Part shown: one piece after another, positions 52,134 through 57,539 of the stretch
Layout of the letters: the number at the start of each line of letters is the position of its first letter
Numbering within the stretch: position 1 is the first letter of the stretch
NCBI GenBank assembly: GCA_023512255.1
Contig: JAILZY010000015.1
Location: forward strand, 1-57,539
DNA: 57,539 bases
Source of the DNA: a bacterium
Lineage (GTDB): Bacteria; SZUA-182; DTGQ01
Direction: 5' to 3'
Notes under the pieces: model-generated
The model's database searches: none
The model's input: only the letters and a program-made list of their open reading frames with translations
What the model was told of the DNA's origin: nothing
Made by a program: the position numbers and the translations under genes

Positions 52134-54629
52134 TCAGTATTGCCGCCCAGCAAAAAGGGAGGAGAAAAAGGGGCTGCTGGTAAGAGCAAAGCTGCTGGCA
52201 AGAGCGCCGCTTACGGCCCCATACCAAACAGCGGCGCTGGCAGGCGGACAGCTTAAGCTGCCGCCCAGCGGATTGAAATAGCTTTGGCTATATAAGCTGG
52301 AGCTATATAAGCTTGAGAAAAAGTCTCCGCCACCTGAGCCGGCGGAAAAGGATGCGGCTGAAGAAGGCAGGGCAGTTAGGGCAGAAAATGTGGCCGAAGA
52401 TAAAAAGGTGGCAGGATAAAACGATGGGCCTGCAAAGCCCAGGGCTGAAGACAGGGCCAAGGTTGCCGGATTCCAGATCGGTGAGCCAGACCCAGCCAGC
52501 CCGCTAAATTGGTATGTACTGCTGCTCCATCTATTGTCAGGCAAACTGAGCGAGCCGCTTGCGGGCATAATGGTCGTACCTGCGGGCACAATGGTCGCAA
52601 AAGATGTGGCCGAGGGAGAATAGTTAGAAGGTAAGTAATTAAGCGTAGAGAATTGGCTGGGCATAGAAAATTGGCTGGAAGAATATCCTGTCCAGTTAGA
52701 AGAATACCCTGTCCAGAGAGAATTTGCCGACCATCCTCCTAATCCTGATCCTGCTAATCCCAATCCTGATATCGGTGGCGCTTTCTGGGTTTTAAACGAT
52801 AAACTGACCGGAGCGGCAAGAGCATTCTGAGCCTGATCTGTGGCTGATGTCCGAACCTCTACCTGATAGGTCGTATCATAGGCCAGCGCCTGGCGAGGGG
52901 AGATGCACCAGAGGGTCTCATCCTCCATCATAGTGAGCATATAGGCTACCTCTCCACCACCTGAGCGCACAAAGGAGATGGCTCGCTCAACCGACTGCGG
53001 AACCATCGGCTCGGTAAAGGCTAGATAAATTTTGGTCGAAGTCGAAACATTGTCAGTGCTGTTACCATCAAGGTAAAGGACCGCTTGCGGGGGGATGGTA
53101 TCAGGCTTATCCCCCTCAGGAGGTTGTGCCTGATCAGTGATAAAGGTAAATTGAAAAGCCGCAGCCAGCATCAGACCTTCTGCGTCCCGGGCCACCTGGC
53201 TAACTGATACAGTATAGAGCTGGTGAGCGGCCCAATAACCATCGGGCTGAAACTGAAGCCTCTGATTATTATTCAGCCACCGGATGCAGCCTTGAGTCGG
53301 GGGGGCGATGGAAAAAGCGGCACTGGTTAGCTCAGGATTCATCGGCTTGCTGAAATTTATGACAATAGCCTTATTCAGGGGGAAAAATAGTGAATCAGGA
53401 TCGCGGCTATCAGGAACAGAGCTCAAGACATAAGGATAGGGATTAGTCTTTGACGGAGCAAAGGAAATAGCTAGCCCCTCGGCCAGATCAGGATAATTTC
53501 CCTCTCGGCCATTGTAGGAGTAGAGCCGCGACAGCACCTGATTGCCCTGAGCATATTTGAGACCTACCGTAGCTGATTGGCCATAGCTATACCCATCCTG
53601 CGGGGATCTGAAGATAAGGTCCTGGTATTGAAAGGTAATAGTGTTGCTCCCCTCCCATAGAATCACCTCAAAGGAAATAGCTCCTTTGGCCACAGCCTGA
53701 TAAGAGCAGATCTCATGCCATTCAATAATGAATCGCCTAGGCGAGCTTTCCTCATCGAGCCAGGCGTAAACCTTTCCCCCATGCTCAGGATTCAGATCAT
53801 CCCAGAAAGGAGCAATAACCTTAAGAGGCTGAGTTATACTCTGTAAGTTATTGTTTTCAGGCTCAGTAGCATAATCCCCAATCAGAGTCAGATAGCCATT
53901 TGAGGAAACCAGCAAGCTAGTAATTTCTTGGCCGAAAAAGAAGAAGGGAAAACCAATGGCGACCTCTTCAAAGCTGTCATCCGAAGCTAGGGAATAGAGT
54001 GGCTCGCCCTTCTCAGAGAGCTCGATCCACTGATAAAGATCAATCATTGGGGTATATGAAAATCCTTCGATCTTCAGGGTATATCGATTGTCAGCCCCAG
54101 GAGTCGAAGAGAAAACCTGACAGTAATAAGTGCCAGGCTGGGCCTGAACGATAATTTCCTCATTATCCGTCTGGGAATAGGATGAGGCGATCCACTCGCT
54201 GCTGCCTGGCGACCAGGTGGAGACGCCTTCGCCCTGACGATACAGGATAAGATCCAGGTTGCCATTTTGACTATTTGAAAATAAAATACTTATTTTTAAG
54301 GCCATCTCCTCAGACAGAGTAATTTTATACCAGTCTGGATCAAGACAGCGAAGGTTTTCCCAGCAGCCGAATTGAATGGCTGTAGCCTGAGAAGGGATAT
54401 CATTTTCCATATCTTTTCCACTTACCTCAAGCTGATCATCTTCTTTGTCTACGGCTGGCTGGCTGCCGCTACTACCGTCACTACCATAAGCAGCCTGAGG
54501 CTGAGCAGACAGAAGCAGGAGCGACAAGGTTATAATGGCAAACAGAGCAGCAAAGCCAAAGAGGGCCCATGGGCCCGAAAAGCTTCTTTTTATCCCAGCC
54601 ATATATTTCCTTCTCATCTTCGCCCTCAT
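52134..54629 (-). CDS. exported PPC/NIDO-like/Big_5 protein with Ser- and aromatic-rich tail
   Basis: This 831-aa protein has its signal at ~20-48 (WALFGFAALFAIITLSLLLL, then AYGSDG). A pre-peptidase C-terminal (PPC) domain follows (~75-195, DPDWYKITLSEEMALKISI, GTYYCQVFSSTPGADNRYTL), then a NIDO-like beta domain (VSSNGYLTLIGDY, VIAPFWDDLNPEHGGKVYAW, then ISFEVILWEGSNTITFQY). Two Big_5/SbsA-type Ig domains come next (INFSKPMNPELTSAAFSI, LAFTEPMVPQSVERAISF). The last ~200 residues are low complexity, dominated by Ser, Ala, Gly, Tyr, Phe and Trp (for example NSLWTGYSSNWTGYSSSQFS). It starts in an ATGA overlap with the NHL gene upstream. No protease or enzyme domain is seen. It is probably a surface or matrix protein. 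Confidence 0.8.
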   Translation of the reverse strand: MRAKMRRKYMAGIKRSFSGPWALFGFAALFAIITLSLLLLSAQPQAAYGSDGSSGSQPAVDKEDDQLEVSGKDMENDIPSQATAIQFGCWENLRCLDPDWYKITLSEEMALKISILFSNSQNGNLDLILYRQGEGVSTWSPGSSEWIASSYSQTDNEEIIVQAQPGTYYCQVFSSTPGADNRYTLKIEGFSYTPMIDLYQWIELSEKGEPLYSLASDDSFEEVAIGFPFFFFGQEITSLLVSSNGYLTLIGDYATEPENNNLQSITQPLKVIAPFWDDLNPEHGGKVYAWLDEESSPRRFIIEWHEICSYQAVAKGAISFEVILWEGSNTITFQYQDLIFRSPQDGYSYGQSATVGLKYAQGNQVLSRLYSYNGREGNYPDLAEGLAISFAPSKTNPYPYVLSSVPDSRDPDSLFFPLNKAIVINFSKPMNPELTSAAFSIAPPTQGCIRWLNNNQRLQFQPDGYWAAHQLYTVSVSQVARDAEGLMLAAAFQFTFITDQAQPPEGDKPDTIPPQAVLYLDGNSTDNVSTSTKIYLAFTEPMVPQSVERAISFVRSGGGEVAYMLTMMEDETLWCISPRQALAYDTTYQVEVRTSATDQAQNALAAPVSLSFKTQKAPPISGLGLAGSGLGGWSANSLWTGYSSNWTGYSSSQFSMPSQFSTLNYLPSNYSPSATSFATIVPAGTTIMPASGSLSLPDNRWSSSTYQFSGLAGSGSPIWNPATLALSSALGFAGPSFYPATFLSSATFSALTALPSSAASFSAGSGGGDFFSSLYSSSLYSQSYFNPLGGSLSCPPASAAVWYGAVSGALASSFALTSSPFFSSLFAGRQY

Positions 54630-55660
54630 CTTCGCCTTTCCCCCAAATCTTTCAATATCTTAATGCAGTGAAGGCCCTGGAGAGAGACATAGATTGCCCC
54701 CTGCTGATCCATTGTCATATCAAACGGTTCTGATGAATTTAACCCATCGGGGACATCCGTATCTTTGATAATGCCTATCGGATGCCCGCCAGAGTCAAAG
54801 ACCTGAATCACTGACAGCAGTCGGTCAAGAACATAGATCTTCCCTTCGCTGTTCACCGAAACAGCCACAGGCCGGGCAAAATTTCCCACCCGGCTACCCA
54901 ATTCTCCAAAGAAGAATAGAAATTCTCTTTGGCGGCTATAGACCTGAACCCAGCCATTGATGGAATCAATGATATAGATCTGCCCCTGGCTATCAAAAGA
55001 GGTTTTACCCAAGACAGCCACAGCTCTTGTTTTTGTACGATCCAGGGGAAAGAGGCCGAGGAAATCCCCTTTGAGATTAAAGAGCTTAATATTGGCATTG
55101 GCGCTGTCTGAGAGGTAGAGAGTATCATGGCTGCGATCGAGGCCCATCTTAGTGCAGCGCATCGGCTGCCGATCATTAGGCCCCTGGATGTGGGCAAAGC
55201 TGAATTCGGACTGAAATTCGCCCTTGTTTGAAAAAGTTAGCACTTTCTTAAGCTCCGGATCCAAAACCAAAACCCTTCCCCGGCTAGTAACTTCAATGCT
55301 CATGGGAAGCAGAAAGGCACCCGCTTCTGTCCCCTTCTTCCCGAACCGGTATAGAAATTTCCCCTCAGGACTAAACACCTGAACCTCGGTCCGATCAAGA
55401 AAGATGGCAAATAGCTTTCCCTCATCATCGAGAGCAATCCCTTTTGGCAGCCCATCTTTAAGATTCGGCCTCCCCTGCTCATCCACTCCATAGATGGTGG
55501 CCAGGCAGCTCACCTTCCGGCCAACAGCCACCTCTTCGCTATCAGCCTTGGCTGGTTTTTTTTGAGCCAAAGCCAAAGATGCAGTAAAGTTTACAAAACC
55601 AAGGACCGTAGCCGTCAAGATAATAATAAGCACACTGGGGTAAAACCCGCTATCTTTCAT
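54626..55660 (-). CDS. exported NHL-repeat beta-propeller protein
   Basis: This 344-aa protein has a signal peptide (YPSVLIIILTATVLGFVNFT, then ASLALAQ). About six NHL-type blades follow, with the repeating pattern of a hydrophobic VxV/VFSPEGKFLYRFGKKG strand and IALDDEGKLFAIF or VSVNSEGKIYVLDR turns. NHL propellers bind proteins or ligands and are often found beside multihaem cytochrome genes in metal-reducing bacteria (established for Geobacter-like genomes, recalled). The N-terminal GRKVSCLATIYG resembles SRKVELVRRIYG in the other NHL protein here, so the two are paralogues. The stop overlaps the next gene's start by 4 bp. Confidence 0.9.
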   Translation of the reverse strand: MKDSGFYPSVLIIILTATVLGFVNFTASLALAQKKPAKADSEEVAVGRKVSCLATIYGVDEQGRPNLKDGLPKGIALDDEGKLFAIFLDRTEVQVFSPEGKFLYRFGKKGTEAGAFLLPMSIEVTSRGRVLVLDPELKKVLTFSNKGEFQSEFSFAHIQGPNDRQPMRCTKMGLDRSHDTLYLSDSANANIKLFNLKGDFLGLFPLDRTKTRAVAVLGKTSFDSQGQIYIIDSINGWVQVYSRQREFLFFFGELGSRVGNFARPVAVSVNSEGKIYVLDRLLSVIQVFDSGGHPIGIIKDTDVPDGLNSSEPFDMTMDQQGAIYVSLQGLHCIKILKDLGERRR

Positions 55661-56164
55661 AAGCCTTCCACCCGCCGAATTTCAGGGCACACAAGAACAC
55701 CTCATCAAGGCGTAATTCAAAAACCAGACAAGGCGCAATTCAAAAACCAGACCGCAAGGGTTTGAGGTACAGACTCAACAAATATAAGCAAATTAAAATA
55801 TGTGCAACTTACATACCATAAATGGCTGCTCATAACCCTTGATCATAAAAATCATTAATCTTAAATTTTATAAATATTTTTTTATTTTTCTTCTCAGTGA
55901 TTTATTAATCAAGGTATGCAAAAAAATGCAAGATAGGCAAATTTTTACCCACAATGTAGCGCTCTTTCGCTTTTTGATTATCCGGGCCCTATGTTTGCCC
56001 CTATGTTTACATTGATGAGGAAAGAAAAAAACCCACTTCTCGAAGAGCCATCTAAAAAGGCCCGAAATACCCACCCAAGCTAAAAATACCTAAAATACCC
56101 GCCTAAGGCCACCCGATATGATACCTTGAGGCTTCAGTGTAGTAGGCCGCCCCTCTTTTTCTCG
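55661..56164. other. intergenic region with 23-bp tandem duplication
   Basis: This 504-bp gap lies between the two NHL genes. The unit beginning CAAGGCGTAATTCAAAAACC occurs at 55706-55728 and again, with one substitution, at 55729-55751. Smaller repeats follow (CTATGTTTGCCC/CTATGTTTAC, and AAATACCC(A/G)CC). The centre (55800-55920) is AT-rich and may hold the promoter for 55660, but no clear box pair was found. No gene is seen. Confidence 0.7.
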
Positions 56165-57286
56165 TCATTCCTTATCCCGAATGACCGTCAGCCGATGAAA
56201 AGGCAGCTCGATTAGATAAATCAAATCCTTCTGCCCGATAAGGATGTGAGCTAAGCCTTGAAATCGCCCCTGTCCTCCCTTTTTATCGGGCACCTCCTTA
56301 ATCACCCCTAGGAATTTCCCCTGCGAGTCAAATACCTGAATTGCTGACAAGACGATATCGGTAGCATAAATTCTCGTTTGACTATCAATAGCCAGCCCCG
56401 AGATTCTCAAAAACTGCCCTACCCGTGAGCCGGTTTTCCCAATAGTAAACAACGGATTGCCCTTCTGGTCGCAAACCTGAATCCTATTGGCTAGGCCTTC
56501 GAGGATATAGATCCTGCCCTGCTTATCAAAACGGATATGCCCAGCAGTAGGAAAGCGCCCCGGCTCGGCTCCCCCAAGCGGGTAGAGGTATCTGCCTCGC
56601 TCATCGTGGACCCAGACATGACCATTGGCCGTATCACTGATATAAACCCTATCCTGAGCATCAATGGCAATATGTGAAGGGCTAGTATCCTGCTTTGGAT
56701 CTTCCTTAGTGAGCCCCTGTACTGAGGAGAACGAAAAGAGAAATTTCCCTTGGGCATCAAAGACCAAAACCTTTCTCTTTAAGACATCGCAGACATAGAC
56801 CTTATCCCGGCTGTTGATGGCTAGACCGCAAATATAGGAGGAAAAGGTTTGCTCCGTATTTCCCCTCTCCCCAAATTTGAACAAAAATTTGCCCTCTGGA
56901 TCGAACACCTGAATCTCCTGCTTCTGACCAGAATAAGTTACATACAGATTCCCTTTTGAATTTTGAGCTATAAAGACTGGTGTCCCGCCTATTTGGTCAG
57001 TATCCTGGATGTAGTTCCCTGAGTGGCCGCTTTGGCGGGAAAAACCATAAATTCTCCTCACAAGCTCTACTTTTCGGCTGGGAGCTACAGCATTCGGATC
57101 AGGTTGTTGGGCCTGATCGGCTGCTGAATCCCCCTCAGGGGAATCTGCCACGGCATTCGAATCGTTCTGCTGCTTGGCTTGAATTGCAGCCCCTGAGGTC
57201 AGGGAGAGAAGACAGAAGAGTAAAAGAGAGAAAAGAAGGGCATACGGTATGGTCCGAGCTGGTTTTTCTTTCGGTTCCCTAGTCAT
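56165..57286 (-). CDS. exported NHL-repeat beta-propeller protein
   Basis: This 373-aa protein has a signal peptide (ALLFSLLLFCLLSLTSGAAI, then QAKQQ). An acidic, Gln/Asp-rich linker (about residues 40-68) leads to SRKVELVRRIYGFSRQSGHS and about six NHL blades (IQVFDPEGKFLFKFGERG, VLVFDAQGKFLFSFSS, IQVCDQKGNPLFTIGKTG, IQVFDSQGKFLGVIKEVP). It is a paralogue of the 344-aa NHL protein downstream, sharing the same lead-in motif and blade style. It is separated from that protein by 504 bp, so the two may have separate promoters. I infer periplasmic or extracellular location and a scaffolding role with the neighbouring Ig-like proteins. Confidence 0.9.
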   Translation of the reverse strand: MTREPKEKPARTIPYALLFSLLLFCLLSLTSGAAIQAKQQNDSNAVADSPEGDSAADQAQQPDPNAVAPSRKVELVRRIYGFSRQSGHSGNYIQDTDQIGGTPVFIAQNSKGNLYVTYSGQKQEIQVFDPEGKFLFKFGERGNTEQTFSSYICGLAINSRDKVYVCDVLKRKVLVFDAQGKFLFSFSSVQGLTKEDPKQDTSPSHIAIDAQDRVYISDTANGHVWVHDERGRYLYPLGGAEPGRFPTAGHIRFDKQGRIYILEGLANRIQVCDQKGNPLFTIGKTGSRVGQFLRISGLAIDSQTRIYATDIVLSAIQVFDSQGKFLGVIKEVPDKKGGQGRFQGLAHILIGQKDLIYLIELPFHRLTVIRDKE

Positions 57287-57539
57287 GAATCATTGGCTCT
57301 CCTTGGAAGTTTATGAATATTAGCTCCCCATCTTGCGGCAGTATTACAAAATAAATAAGAGAAGGTTCAATCTTCTAAAGAGTAAGACACTAATTAAGGG
57401 AATAGAGGTTCGATCTTATAATTTAGCCCACCTTATCAGAAAATGTCTCTCAAGTCAATGATAAGGCAGATGTTCCCCATATTTAAAATTAGGAGAAGTA
57501 GATAAGCTGCAGGGGAAGGGTATTGAGGTAAAAGACAAT
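57287..57539. other. window-edge non-coding region
   Basis: There is no open gene, repeat or clear promoter pair in the last 253 bases. It is AT-rich and lies upstream of the minus-strand NHL gene, so it should contain that gene's promoter. Confidence 0.4.

Noticed and set aside
1-57539. tRNA or rRNA genes and glycine/SAM-type riboswitches
   Set aside because: No cloverleaf with a GGTTCRANNCC arm and no recognisable riboswitch core was found in the gaps, including upstream of glyA and metG.

Overview
The window reads as chromosome of an uncultured, anaerobic, diderm bacterium with heavy extracellular or periplasmic electron transfer. This is inferred from very large multiheme c-type cytochromes, an Rnf complex, a haem/siroheme biosynthesis run, SurA/PpiC-type folding factors and many exported beta-propeller and Ig-like proteins. 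The sequence resembles Deltaproteobacteria-, Nitrospirota- or candidate-phylum-like genomes, but no marker here fixes the phylum. There are no rRNA or tRNA genes, no transposase and no cas gene.

Layout. 77-1777: a CRISPR array of 22 repeats (37 bp). After it come a 515-bp stretch carrying one small gene, then an isolated repeat (2293) and a decayed repeat (2391). 2536-3895: a DUF2589-type gene and its partner, closed by a terminator. 4041-4500: repeat-rich non-coding DNA. 4508-20829, minus strand: a small secreted protein and an electron-transfer cluster, transcribed as PpiC-type isomerase, 26-haem cytochrome, 21-haem cytochrome, 8-haem cytochrome, then an exported FN3/Ig protein ending in a lipoyl-like domain. 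21149, divergent: a tetrahaem cytochrome behind a good promoter. 22090-29596: an RpiB-GlyA fusion, a dCMP deaminase and rnfCDGEAB. 30015-37052: siroheme/haem synthesis (precorrin-2 dehydrogenase, CcsA/HemX, hemA, hemC, a lipoprotein, cobA-hemD, hemB). 37211-39757: a CRP/degenerate-AAA/NosR-like iron-sulfur membrane chimera. 39948-46069, minus strand: a Cys-rich membrane protein, a monohaem cytochrome c, a heterodimeric ABC exporter and a BshA-type glycosyltransferase. 46371: metG. 48019-57286, minus strand: an HD protein and a run of exported proteins (TIG/LVIVD propeller, PPC/NIDO/Big_5, two NHL propellers).

How it fits together (inference). Rnf couples ferredoxin and NAD to an ion gradient. 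The haem run supplies tetrapyrrole and CcsA the cytochrome c maturation step for about 60 CXXCH sites encoded in the window. The isomerase probably helps fold the giant cytochromes outside the membrane, and the propeller and Ig-like proteins may form the surface scaffold.

Most unusual features: a gene inside the decayed end of a CRISPR array; two giant cytochromes collinear over 19 haems; an exported FN3 protein with a lipoyl-like tail lacking the usual lysine; a TIG domain split by a beta-propeller; a regulator-like chimera with an apparently dead ATPase domain; an RpiB-GlyA fusion; hairpin repeats whose arms co-vary; and a striking density of 14-26 bp tandem duplications in intergenic DNA, often copying a stop codon.
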